Source of the DNA: Lachnospiraceae bacterium UBA3643
Lineage (GTDB): Bacteria; Bacillota; Clostridia; Lachnospirales; Lachnospiraceae
Length of the DNA: 10,693 nt
Reading direction: 5' to 3'
Assembly (NCBI GenBank): GCA_002373855.1
Contig: DFKO01000203.1
Span: 1 to 10,693 of the forward strand
A model generated the notes under the pieces. It made no database searches. It had not been told where the DNA came from and saw nothing but the letters and a program-made list of their open reading frames with translations. A program made the translations under genes and the position numbers. Positions 1-6,845 of the stretch are shown here, in pieces. Position 1 is the stretch's first letter. Every line of letters begins with the position of its first letter.

Positions 1-590
1 TCCAACGGATTATATGAACTGAGTCCCCTATACTTAAGCCATTCATTTATATCAGGACGTCCTTCTTCAAGACAGCGCAGTTTTAGTGCTTCCATCAACT
101 GATTTCTCGTAATTTCATCAGCATGAAAAATCTGTCTGACTGGATGAATAATATATCTCGATACATGAACTTTATTTTTTCTGACACTTACTCTTGCAGA
201 AAGCTCATTTTTCCAAAAAACTTCGAATGTAAAATTTTCTTCTATTTCAGGTTCAAGAGCGAATTTTCTTAATTCCTCGATTTCAGTGCTAAGTATTTTT
301 AATAGAATTTTTAATTCTTTCTCTCTTTTTTCAAGATTCTTTCTTTCTATAATCTCTTTTTCTGTATCTGCAGCTGCCCCTGGTTCAACCTTTCCGATAA
401 GCTCCGAATGTATTTTTTTATCATCACGCCACTGTTTATAATAATATTTATTACCGTTTATTGTTTTCACAATAACAGATGACAGCCCATCCCTGTATGC
501 CTTAAGTCTACTTTCAACTCCGTCAAGCTCGGCTTGATACGTATCATATTTATTTTTTTTCTCGATATATAAATCTTTTATTTCACTCAT
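1..590 (-). CDS. Partial hypothetical protein, coiled-coil-rich, open at the window edge
   Basis: Reading leftward from ATG at 590, the frame stays open to base 1, giving about 196 residues and no stop, so the gene continues outside. The N-terminus (MSEIKDLYIEKKNKYD) and residues about 75-110 are rich in Glu, Lys and Leu and should form coiled coils. Residues about 40-67 form a compact strand-like segment, GNKYYYKQWRDDKKIHSELIGK being its core. The visible end contains RCLEEGRPDINEWL. From memory, similar GKxYYYxQWRxxxKxxSxxI segments occur in small clostridial proteins next to Fic, nucleotidyltransferase or HipA-like genes, but I cannot confirm a family. The ribosome site is weak (no clear GGAGG). 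A promoter inside an inverted repeat lies just upstream, which suggests self-regulation or control by a neighbour. Confidence 0.75.
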   Translation of the reverse strand, partial: MSEIKDLYIEKKNKYDTYQAELDGVESRLKAYRDGLSSVIVKTINGNKYYYKQWRDDKKIHSELIGKVEPGAAADTEKEIIERKNLEKREKELKILLKILSTEIEELRKFALEPEIEENFTFEVFWKNELSARVSVRKNKVHVSRYIIHPVRQIFHADEITRNQLMEALKLRCLEEGRPDINEWLKYRGLSSYNPL

Positions 591-624
591 ATTTTTAATC
601 TGTGGGTTATCTTTTTATATTTTC

Positions 625-667
625 ATCTTAACATACATATTTATATTTCTCAAATACTGTATGTTAA
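625..667 (-). promoter_or_regulatory. Promoter flanked by a 10-bp inverted repeat (putative operator)
   Basis: On the minus strand a -35 TTGAGA (648-653) and a -10 TAAGAT (625-630) are separated by 17 bp and point at the partial gene starting at 590. TTAACATACA at 628-637 and TGTATGTTAA at 658-667 are perfect inverted copies 20 bp apart. One arm overlaps the -10, the other lies just upstream of the -35. This is seen directly; that a repressor binds here is inference. Confidence 0.5.
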
Positions 668-682
668 TTCTATTTCGAAATT

Positions 683-714
683 AAAAATAGCCATAACCCG
701 GTATAGCTATTTTT
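683..714 (-). terminator. Intrinsic terminator of the acylation operon, possibly bidirectional
   Basis: AAAAATAGC (683-691) pairs with GCTATTTTT (706-714) around a 14-nt loop that can add a few pairs. It lies about 90 bp past the stop of the DHHW gene. The arms supply a U-run in either direction. The stem is AT-rich, so strength is uncertain. Confidence 0.6.
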
Positions 715-804
715 CATATGATTCATTCTTAATATCTCAGATTATTGTATTATTTCATCTGCCTTGCCTTTGTTTTAACGGTGACAGGTACCATTTAAAA
801 ACAG

Positions 805-2025
805 TTAATAAATCGCACCAAGACCTCTGTCGTTATCCATAGTTGCCAGATTATACAGAATCAGGACATCTTCTACCTCGGGATGTTCATTTATGAATTC
901 CGTAATGCTTCCGCGGTAATATCTGGGATCAAACACCCATATAGTCTCATACTGATCAATCAAAAGCGGGATAAGACTGTTTGCGTAACTGTCCTTTATG
1001 ATTACTATCGAGTTCCTTTTATTTCCGTCCGTCCTGGTAAGATCAGCATTCGAATTTTCAATCCTTACGAGAGAATGCTGATTGTTAAGGAAAAGAGAAT
1101 ATTTATCTTTTTTATCAAGATACTCCATGTTATAAGGAGAAGCAGATGTCTCTTTTGTATCTTCATATGATACTACAAGGCTATTATCCCAATCGGGATT
1201 TTCGTATATCTCAATCGTGTCCGGTTCTACCGAATAATCAATGACCCTTGACCAAGTAGTTCCATAGAAGTTTTCTGTAACGGTAGTCATCCGGTCTTCC
1301 AAAACAGAATTCACGGGAATATTAAGATATGGCGCAAGAGCAAGATATCCTCGGTATGCTCCATACATCGTCCAATGATGATCGGTCCGATAGTATATGT
1401 TAAATCCGTCTTTTTTTCCTTCTTCAAGAGAATCCGTAATCCCTTCGACGATATTTATCCCATTTAACTTTTCGCTACCATCCGGTGCGGTGATACCTTC
1501 TATCAGATATTCATAAGTATCCTGCTGTATAGCGCGGTCCTGAGATAGTAGTACTGACGGCATCTCATCCTCATAAATCTGATAAGCTGTCGGAACTATC
1601 ATCACTGTGACATCCGCAGATACTACTCCGTCATACAACCGGCCCACGGCATCAATGAACTTTTCTTCATTTATTGGTTCTTTATAATCATCAATCAGCC
1701 TAATCTGCCCATTCTCTTCCTTTGCATAGATAACATCATTTATCTTTAGTTTTCCTAAGGTCCTTGAAGACAACACCGAAAAAGCCAAAAGCTCATCTCT
1801 CATCGGAAACTGATCTGAAACGAACGTTTCGAAGGAATCTCTAAAGCTTCCGTCAATGACGCTTTCAAGCGAAGGTTCAGGACAGACTGCCAGTACCCTG
1901 TTTTCATTTTCGGAAAACTCCCTTAAAGGTAGTTCCAAAAACAAAACCGCAAACACGAAAAGTACGGCAATCGACATAAACACCGGAATGTCTTTTATGA
2001 AATTGGAAACATTGTTTTTTTTCAT
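805..2025 (-). CDS. DHHW family protein, AlgJ/AlgX-like surface acyltransferase partner of MBOAT
   Basis: This 406-residue protein has a cytoplasmic N-terminus, one membrane segment (about 14-31) that is probably an uncleaved anchor, then an extracytoplasmic domain. Residues 41-50 hold the ENRVLAxxPE segment usual just after the anchor. The family motif is T-D-H-H-W at 214-218 (YRTDHHWTMYGAY), and KDSYANS at 344-350 supplies the probable nucleophile Ser346 of an SGNH-like fold. In the known relatives AlgJ and AlgX, the DH pair and the Ser form the catalytic set that handles acetyl groups on polysaccharides. The start codon lies 2 bp past the MBOAT stop with no strong ribosome site, so translation is probably coupled. 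It is the last gene of the operon. The glycan acceptor and acyl donor cannot be read from sequence. Confidence 0.9.
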   Translation of the reverse strand: MKKNNVSNFIKDIPVFMSIAVLFVFAVLFLELPLREFSENENRVLAVCPEPSLESVIDGSFRDSFETFVSDQFPMRDELLAFSVLSSRTLGKLKINDVIYAKEENGQIRLIDDYKEPINEEKFIDAVGRLYDGVVSADVTVMIVPTAYQIYEDEMPSVLLSQDRAIQQDTYEYLIEGITAPDGSEKLNGINIVEGITDSLEEGKKDGFNIYYRTDHHWTMYGAYRGYLALAPYLNIPVNSVLEDRMTTVTENFYGTTWSRVIDYSVEPDTIEIYENPDWDNSLVVSYEDTKETSASPYNMEYLDKKDKYSLFLNNQHSLVRIENSNADLTRTDGNKRNSIVIIKDSYANSLIPLLIDQYETIWVFDPRYYRGSITEFINEHPEVEDVLILYNLATMDNDRGLGAIY

Positions 2026-2027
2026 AA

Positions 2028-3482
2028 TTAAAATCTGAAATATAAAAATGGATTATAGGAATCCCTGACAAGGTTCGCAATGCAAAGTATCAAAAGTCCC
2101 ACGGAAACCAGGCCGGTAATAAATGTGACAATATTCTTTCCTGTTTCTCCGAGTTTCTCTGTATATGCTGTTATCTTTGGAAATACAGGGAACATGAAAA
2201 TGACTGCAAAGGCGATGATCGGAAGGTAGTTTCCGAATGCCCAAAGTATTTCAGGTCCCACTACCCTGTTGCCTGCCATGCCAAATGCGTATGTAAGGTA
2301 CGTTCCGAAAGCGGACATATCCTCAAAATAAAATATACCGAATCCGAAAATCACGATCATCAATGTATAAAAATGTCTCAGAAATCTTGGGGCTTTTTCA
2401 AGGAATCTTCCCCAGATAAATTTTTCAAGAACAAGCATTAGCCCGTGATATATCCCCCAGAGCACATAATTCCAGAAAGCCCCATGCCATAATCCCGTAA
2501 GGAACCAGACAATCCCAAGGTTGATAAGCTGCCTGAATTTGCCTTTGCGATTTCCACCAAGAGGTATATAAACGTAATCCCTGAACCATCCGGAAAGAGA
2601 GATGTGCCACCGCCTCCAGAAATCGGTAATTGATAGTGCTGACAGCGGATAACGGAAATTTTCATCAAAGTGGAATCCCATCATCAGTCCAAGGCCTATT
2701 GCCATATCCGAATATGCACTGAAATCATAATAAAGCTGAAGCGTAAAGATCAAAAAGCCAAGCCACGCTCCCAGGACGGAAATGCCCGAAACTCCTCTAA
2801 GATAGTCCCACAAAGCCCCCAGCTCATTTGCGATAAGAACCTTTCTGAAAAGTCCTATAAGAAACCGTCTGAAACCGTTCGTAAAATTATCCATCGTCAT
2901 CTTACGATCTGTAAGTTCTTCTTTTATAAGTGAATAACGGACGATAGGTCCGGCGATAAGCTGTGAAAACATGGAAATGTATGTCAGGTAGCGAAAAAAG
3001 TTTCTTTCCGCTTTCACTCTTCCCCTGTAAACATCAATAGAATAGCTGGTTGTCTGGAAGGTGTAAAAACTGATTCCGATTGGAAGTGCAATACCGGGTA
3101 AAGGAATAGCTGTACCGGCAATCCTGTTTAACGTCCCAACAAAAAAATCGGCGTATTTAAATACTGCGAGCAGGGAAAAATTAATAAGCAAAGCTATCAC
3201 AAGAAAAAGCTTTTTATACGCCGGGCGGTCCCCAAACTTTTCAAGAAGGATGCCGTCAATAAAATCTACGAGCGATGAAATAATAAGGAGAAAAACACAT
3301 TTCGGCTCTCCCCAGGCATAGAAAAAAAGACTGAAAACCAGAGGTATTGCATTTTGAATACTGATCTCCATTCGGCCTGCTTTTTCTGTCTTTATCTTCC
3401 CAAATATCAATCCTGCCGGAAAGTAACAAAGAATCAGCGCCGTCAGAAAAAAGATCAAAAACAAAAGACTGGAAAAGACCAT
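2028..3482 (-). CDS. MBOAT family membrane O-acyltransferase (AlgI-like)
   Basis: A 484-residue polytopic membrane protein, normal for AlgI/PatA/DltB-type MBOAT enzymes. Diagnostic segments are YYDFSAYSDMAIG (251-263), FWRRWHISLSGWFRDYVYIPLGG (288-310, centred on W289, R290, R291, W292 and H293) and LTGLWHGAFW (328-337), where H333 is the conserved family histidine. In this family the protein passes an acyl group from a cytosolic donor to an extracytoplasmic partner. The gene follows the DUF4358 lipoprotein by 16 bp, has an AGAGGATAGTCC ribosome site, and is followed 2 bp later by the DHHW gene. The pairing with DHHW points to glycan acylation rather than teichoic acid D-alanylation, since no dlt genes are visible. 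The exact substrate is unknown. Confidence 0.93.
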   Translation of the reverse strand: MVFSSLLFLIFFLTALILCYFPAGLIFGKIKTEKAGRMEISIQNAIPLVFSLFFYAWGEPKCVFLLIISSLVDFIDGILLEKFGDRPAYKKLFLVIALLINFSLLAVFKYADFFVGTLNRIAGTAIPLPGIALPIGISFYTFQTTSYSIDVYRGRVKAERNFFRYLTYISMFSQLIAGPIVRYSLIKEELTDRKMTMDNFTNGFRRFLIGLFRKVLIANELGALWDYLRGVSGISVLGAWLGFLIFTLQLYYDFSAYSDMAIGLGLMMGFHFDENFRYPLSALSITDFWRRWHISLSGWFRDYVYIPLGGNRKGKFRQLINLGIVWFLTGLWHGAFWNYVLWGIYHGLMLVLEKFIWGRFLEKAPRFLRHFYTLMIVIFGFGIFYFEDMSAFGTYLTYAFGMAGNRVVGPEILWAFGNYLPIIAFAVIFMFPVFPKITAYTEKLGETGKNIVTFITGLVSVGLLILCIANLVRDSYNPFLYFRF

Positions 3483-3498
3483 GGACTATCCTCTCTGT

Positions 3499-4161
3499 CT
3501 AAAAGGCATTGTCTATGATCGACAGAATTGTGTCCCGTTCTTCATGGATGATAAGATCTATATTTTTTCCGTTTCTGCGTACCTTGGCAGCTTTCACGAG
3601 TTCGTTTGCTTCGGGGTTGTAGTCTTCCATCTCCAAACCCATCTGCTCCAGTAGCATATTAAGGCCATCTACCACTTCATCTGCGGAATCCTCGTCTTTA
3701 AGCCTGATCAGAATAATCAAATCGGCAGATGTCGAATCGAGGCATGAAGCAAAGACATAATCCTCGAGTTTCGAAGCATCGATACCGTAATAGTTCATCA
3801 TAAAAGTCTCATCAGCAAAGAACATTTCCGGAAGCGTAACACTTTCTGCAATCTCATTATAAAGATCCATAACGGCTACCGGTTCATCGGAAGATTCATC
3901 TCCGGCGACTGTATCCTGAGAAACTGTTTCATCTGATGTACTATCTTCGGATTCGCTGTCAGCCGCATTCTGCACAGTTTCCTCAGCAGGTTTTGATTCT
4001 TCATCCTCTGCCTCTGTATCTGTCTCACTGTTTACCACTGCAACCGGGGCCTGATCTGCCTGATTCTCTGAAGGTGAAGGATTCTCCTTACACGCACTTA
4101 AAGCCAGGACGCAACATGCTATCCCTGCAAAAATTTTATATCTGATTACTTTATTTTTCAT
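3499..4161 (-). CDS. DUF4358 domain lipoprotein
   Basis: A 220-residue predicted lipoprotein. The signal peptide MKNKVIRYKIFAGIACCVL ends in a lipobox LSAC with Cys24 as the lipid-carrying residue. Residues about 25-95 form a low-complexity Glu/Asp/Ser/Thr linker that probably spans the cell wall. The C-terminal part (about 98-218) matches the DUF4358 pattern as I remember it: an MFFADETFMMNYYGID-like segment, then LEDYVFASCLDSTSADLIILI and a final DTILSIIDNAF. No enzymatic residues are recognisable. Members of this family often sit near MBOAT and DHHW genes in Clostridia, which fits the position here, third from the end of the operon. A role as an extracytoplasmic accessory or adaptor is inference. 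The ribosome site is CAGGATAAAACT before ATG. Confidence 0.82.
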   Translation of the reverse strand: MKNKVIRYKIFAGIACCVLALSACKENPSPSENQADQAPVAVVNSETDTEAEDEESKPAEETVQNAADSESEDSTSDETVSQDTVAGDESSDEPVAVMDLYNEIAESVTLPEMFFADETFMMNYYGIDASKLEDYVFASCLDSTSADLIILIRLKDEDSADEVVDGLNMLLEQMGLEMEDYNPEANELVKAAKVRRNGKNIDLIIHEERDTILSIIDNAF

Positions 4162-4198
4162 AGTTTTATCCTGTCTGTTATAGTCTTTTCAAATCCTG

Positions 4199-5137
4199 TT
4201 AGTTACCTGTCGCATAAGCTGTAAAAAAAGGATCCCAAACCTGCGAATATGAAATGCTGTTATGATGAACATAATTATCCGAGCAGTATTGTGCTGCCAG
4301 ATTTCCATTTGCGTCAAGCAGCTGTGAATTCAGGTCAAGATAGTAAACTCCTGATCTTTGGGATGCACCCTGAAAAAGCAATATATTATACGCATTGATA
4401 GTAGGATTATTCAGCGCACCCTTGCTTACACCCGCATATACAGGTGTCATGCTTACTATATGGATCTCAATTCCGGGATTTGTCGCCATGATCTTATCTA
4501 CCAGCGCAAGAACATCTGCGGAAGCACGAAATGCATCCTTAACGACAAGGTCATTCGTTCCAAGCATTATGAACACTCTGTCTGCATTCATCTGGGAAAT
4601 AGATGTCCAAACAGGCTGCTTTTTCCCACAGTAAATTGGATGAAGCGAATCATTTTCATTCAGTGCGTGAGCTGCAGAATAGCTCGTTGCCGCCAAAAAT
4701 GTTACTGAAGACACCGGCGATTCCTTGTGTGCTGCAAGATAGTTTCTGTATCCGACAACAACAGAATCACCAATAAAAACCGATTTGGCAAAATATGCTT
4801 TCACATCCTGTGACGTAGTACGGGACTGGTCTGTGTTTGCAGGTGCTGATGTTGTATTTACTGTTTCTGCACTTTCTGCACCGGCATACGGAAGACGGCC
4901 TTCATTTTTTCCAAAAGTAACATAGTGCTCATACATGCCTGCGGGATTGTTATTTCCATATACAGCAACCACATCAGGATTGTTTTCAGCATAGTATTCG
5001 GCATCAAATACGGTTCCATCCGGCATGACCTCCGGTTCAGCCAGCGCCTTTATAGGCAATGAACCCAGCGTAACCATCATGACTGTCAAAATTGCAAGGC
5101 CTTTGATTAAATTTTTGATTTTTTTGTTTTGAATCAT
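4199..5137 (-). CDS. Secreted SGNH/GDSL-type hydrolase or acyltransferase
   Basis: From the preferred ATG the protein has 312 residues. A GGGGGATAATAGAA ribosome site precedes this ATG. A GTG ten codons upstream (5167) lacks one at good spacing and lies close to a hairpin. A signal peptide (about 1-33) ends in ALA. Residues about 43-82 form a small module with FDAEYYAENNPDV, YEHYVTFGKNEGR, a repeat unit common in clostridial surface proteins. The catalytic domain shows block I FIGDSVVVGY (nucleophile Ser125), block III LGTNDL (Asn195) and a final SDNYVHHN (Asp287, His291 or His292). The Asp-His spacing is one residue longer than the usual DxxH. First gene of the acylation operon, so a deacetylase or acyl-transfer role on the same surface glycan is likely. 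The substrate is unknown. Confidence 0.88.
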   Translation of the reverse strand: MIQNKKIKNLIKGLAILTVMMVTLGSLPIKALAEPEVMPDGTVFDAEYYAENNPDVVAVYGNNNPAGMYEHYVTFGKNEGRLPYAGAESAETVNTTSAPANTDQSRTTSQDVKAYFAKSVFIGDSVVVGYRNYLAAHKESPVSSVTFLAATSYSAAHALNENDSLHPIYCGKKQPVWTSISQMNADRVFIMLGTNDLVVKDAFRASADVLALVDKIMATNPGIEIHIVSMTPVYAGVSKGALNNPTINAYNILLFQGASQRSGVYYLDLNSQLLDANGNLAAQYCSDNYVHHNSISYSQVWDPFFTAYATGN

Positions 5138-5177
5138 TTCTATTATCCCCCGGGTAAAATTATTCACAAAACAAAAT

Positions 5178-5207
5178 CTATTCTCCTTAATCGACTAAGG
5201 AGAATAG
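5178..5207 (-). terminator. 12-bp perfect hairpin: yqeY terminator or 5' leader element
   Basis: CTATTCTCCTTA (5178-5189) and TAAGGAGAATAG (5196-5207) pair perfectly around a 6-nt loop. On the minus-strand RNA the stem is followed by a U-rich stretch (ATTTTGTTTTG), so it can end transcription of the YqeY gene, whose stop lies 55 bp upstream. The 3' arm contains AAGGAG paired with CTCCTT, so it also sequesters a ribosome-site-like sequence ahead of the GTG at 5167. Termination is the simpler reading. Confidence 0.6.
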
Positions 5208-5217
5208 AATTGCAACT

Positions 5218-5246
5218 TTTATATTGTAACATGTATTGTTTGAAAA
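5218..5246 (-). promoter_or_regulatory. Weak candidate promoter for the acylation operon
   Basis: On the minus strand TTTTCA (5241-5246) and TATAAA (5218-5223) are 17 bp apart in the short gap between the YqeY stop and the hairpin. The -35 is poor. If used, the RNA would begin almost directly at the 12-bp hairpin. Confidence 0.3.
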
Positions 5247-5261
5247 CACAAAAGACGTTGA

Positions 5262-5696
5262 TTACATCAGCTTTGCAACCGCTTCGTTTATGACTTTTCC
5301 GTCAACCTTGCCCTTGAGCTCTGCCATAACGGCTTTCATTATCTGGCCTTTGTTTCCGGTAGCGATGACATCGGCAAACTTCTCTTTAAGGATAGCTGTT
5401 ACTTCATCTCCTGAGAGCATCTTTGGAGCATACTCCTCAAATACCTTAAGTCTTGTCTCATACTCTTCCTTAAGATCTGCTCTTGAATCAGGGCATGTCT
5501 CGATCTGCTCCTTTACACTCTTTATCTCCTTGAGGATTGCCTGGTCTGTCATATCATCGGGGATGTTGTCTCTGCATCCTGCATCTATGGCAAGCTTCTT
5601 TGCTGCCGAAACAAGTGTGGAAATCGCATCCTTTCTGGCCTTGTCATGATCCTTCATGGCCTGCATCATGTCTTTCTGTAATGTTGTAAACTGCAT
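5262..5696 (-). CDS. yqeY: YqeY/GatB C-terminal-like domain protein
   Basis: From ATG at 5696 the protein has 144 residues, close to the usual 145-150. That start is chosen because GGAGG ends 8 bases before it (GGAGGTAACAGAT). The in-frame ATG at 5711 would place the ribosome site inside the gene. The N-terminal helical part (1-90) has the MQxxMKxxDKxRxxxISxLxxAxKK pattern and is followed by EEYAPKMLSGDEV. The C-terminal part ends KGQIMKAVMAELKGKVDGKVINEAVAKLM, typical of the tail domain shared with the GatB amidotransferase subunit. The protein is cytosolic; relatives are thought to interact with tRNA or amidotransferases, but the role of the stand-alone form is not well defined. It is a single-gene unit with its own -10 element. 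Confidence 0.92.
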   Translation of the reverse strand: MQFTTLQKDMMQAMKDHDKARKDAISTLVSAAKKLAIDAGCRDNIPDDMTDQAILKEIKSVKEQIETCPDSRADLKEEYETRLKVFEEYAPKMLSGDEVTAILKEKFADVIATGNKGQIMKAVMAELKGKVDGKVINEAVAKLM

Positions 5697-5747
5697 ATCT
5701 GTTACCTCCATATTTTTACGGTGTATATAACCGGTATTTTCATATTC

Positions 5748-5776
5748 ATTATACTCTTCTTTATCAAACAGATGAA
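5748..5776 (-). promoter_or_regulatory. Promoter of the YqeY gene
   Basis: A consensus -10 TATAAT (5748-5753) has a weak -35 TTCATC (5771-5776) 17 bp upstream on the minus strand. It leaves a leader of about 45 bases before the GGAGG site. Confidence 0.5.
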
Positions 5777-5811
5777 GATTACTCTCGGTTTTATTTATAG
5801 AACTAATTTTA

Positions 5812-5851
5812 GAAAAAAATCTCCCGCCTGATCAGATCCGGCGGGAGATTT
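5812..5851 (-). terminator. Strong intrinsic terminator after the PrcB-like lipoprotein gene
   Basis: AAATCTCCCGCC (5817-5828) pairs with GGCGGGAGATTT (5840-5851) around an 11-nt loop. The minus-strand RNA continues into seven Us. It starts about 36 bp after the lipoprotein stop and isolates that gene from the YqeY gene. Confidence 0.93.
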
Positions 5852-5886
5852 CAGAATTACCCTTTATCATTTAATGCTTTGAAACC

Positions 5887-6447
5887 TTAATATGCGCAGG
5901 GGATTTCCTCACCTGAAGTGTTGACTACTTTGATATCCTTTGGTGTTCCGTTTGTGCCATATTCAAATTTAACTGTCACGTTAGGTGTTACTATCTCATC
6001 TGTAGTTCTATCCTCGGGATTAGGAGCAGTCTCTGCTACGGTGATAACTATTGTTCCGTCCTCCTCAGTAATATCCACAACACCGATATCATATCCGCCG
6101 TGGGACTTTTCACCTGATGAGATAATGATCCAGATCGGTGCGTTTGGCTCATCTAATGTATCTCCAAACCAGCAGCGGTTCTCAAGATCATCTTCGTAAT
6201 ACTTCTTACCCTCGGCAAAATCTTTCTCTATTGTGTATGTGTAATCGCCTACTGTACCCTCTGTGATATAAGTAACTTCGTCGGCTGCATCAGATGCAGA
6301 GCTTCCGGCTTCCTGTTCATCAGCGGGAGCTTCCTGAGCAACAGGATCTTCGTTTCTTACTTCGTTCTCTTCGCCGCTTCCTTTACCACAGCCTGTAAAT
6401 ACAAGGCATGCCATTAATGCTAGTACTGTTAATTTCTTAAATTTCAT
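5887..6447 (-). CDS. Lipoprotein with PrcB-like C-terminal domain
   Basis: A 186-residue predicted lipoprotein: a basic N-terminus (MKFKK), a hydrophobic core, and lipobox LVFTGC with Cys20. Residues 21-60 are an acidic Ala/Glu/Asp linker. Residues about 104-163 (APIWIIISSGEKSHGGYDIGV, then a strand-rich TIVITVAETAPNPED, then VTPNVTVKFEY) resemble the PrcB C-terminal domain, named after a subunit of the Treponema PrcA-PrtP protease complex; its function in Firmicutes is unclear. Here it lacks protease neighbours. The ribosome site is GGAGG 10 bases before ATG; a strong terminator follows, so it is probably a single-gene transcript. The domain call is from pattern memory and should be treated as likely, not certain. 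Confidence 0.78.
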   Translation of the reverse strand: MKFKKLTVLALMACLVFTGCGKGSGEENEVRNEDPVAQEAPADEQEAGSSASDAADEVTYITEGTVGDYTYTIEKDFAEGKKYYEDDLENRCWFGDTLDEPNAPIWIIISSGEKSHGGYDIGVVDITEEDGTIVITVAETAPNPEDRTTDEIVTPNVTVKFEYGTNGTPKDIKVVNTSGEEIPCAY

Positions 6448-6488
6448 AATGTTAATTCCTCCGTTTATTGTTTTTTACGCTTCTATTT

Positions 6489-6494
6489 ATTATA
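6489..6494 (-). promoter_or_regulatory. -10 element upstream of the PrcB-like lipoprotein gene
   Basis: A consensus TATAAT on the minus strand lies about 40 bp upstream of the ATG. I see no good -35 at 17-18 bp, so only the -10 is called. Confidence 0.4.
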
Positions 6495-6546
6495 CGTCTC
6501 AGGAATTATGATTTTATGGTTAATTTTGAAAAACACTATATTTTTT

Positions 6547-6765
6547 TCATTTGTCACCTCTTGATGTCGCATTAATATCAAGCCCTAAAAGATTTGCCAA
6601 AAAAATAGCTTTTCCTAGTTCTGCTGTACTCTTTCCATTTTCCAGATCAGATATAAAACTAATGCTAAAACCAGTATATTCGGATATATATTTCTGCGTA
6701 TATCCCATTTCTTTTCTACGATTTTTAATTGCTTCACCAAATGTTTGAGAATCTGTAATCTTCAT
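6547..6765 (-). CDS. Orphan HipB-like XRE antitoxin/repressor
   Basis: A 72-residue protein that is almost entirely one XRE-type helix-turn-helix domain: FGEAIKNRRKEMGYTQKYIS (first helices), GFSISFISDLENGKST (turn and recognition helix), then a helical end and the short tail LGLDINATSRGD. This length and tail fit compact HipB-type antitoxins that repress their own promoter and bind HipA. No hipA follows it; the next minus-strand gene is the PrcB-like lipoprotein. A full hipBA operon lies directly upstream, with no clear terminator between. The start is fixed by GAGG 8 bases before ATG; another ATG 5 bases upstream is out of frame. Its own promoter carries three matching operators. It could be a second antitoxin for the upstream HipA, the survivor of a broken module, or an independent regulator. 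Confidence 0.88.
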   Translation of the reverse strand: MKITDSQTFGEAIKNRRKEMGYTQKYISEYTGFSISFISDLENGKSTAELGKAIFLANLLGLDINATSRGDK

Positions 6766-6776
6766 ATCATGTCCTC

Positions 6777-6792
6777 TACGCCGTTCGGCTTA
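6777..6792. promoter_or_regulatory. Operator O1 of the orphan HipB-like gene
   Basis: TACGCCGTTCGGCTTA contains the dyad GCCG-TT-CGGC (6780-6789). It sits immediately upstream of the GAGG ribosome site, so bound protein would block a transcript already started. Confidence 0.7.
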
Positions 6793-6815
6793 TTCTGTAC
6801 TTTTAACAAATAAAA

Positions 6816-6831
6816 TACGCCGTTCGGCTTA
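6816..6831. promoter_or_regulatory. Operator O2 of the orphan HipB-like gene
   Basis: This is an exact copy of O1 (TACGCCGTTCGGCTTA), with the core at 6819-6828, 39 bp from the O1 core. It lies just after the expected transcription start (about 6838). Confidence 0.75.
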
Positions 6832-6845
6832 TTTTATATAGTTTG

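Noticed and set aside
883..4708. Several open frames of 60-116 codons on the plus strand opposite the acylation operon
   Set aside because: They are antisense to clearly coding genes, show no family pattern and lack ribosome sites; they are by-products of the real genes' codon use.
5138..5167. GTG start extending the SGNH protein by ten residues
   Set aside because: Its only ribosome-like site is 15 bases away inside a hairpin, while the internal ATG has GGGGG at good spacing and begins a normal signal peptide.
6527..6549. Hairpin TGAAAAA/TTTTTCA at the stop of the orphan HipB-like gene as a terminator
   Set aside because: The stem is only 7 pairs and almost wholly A-T, with no U-run after it; too weak to call.
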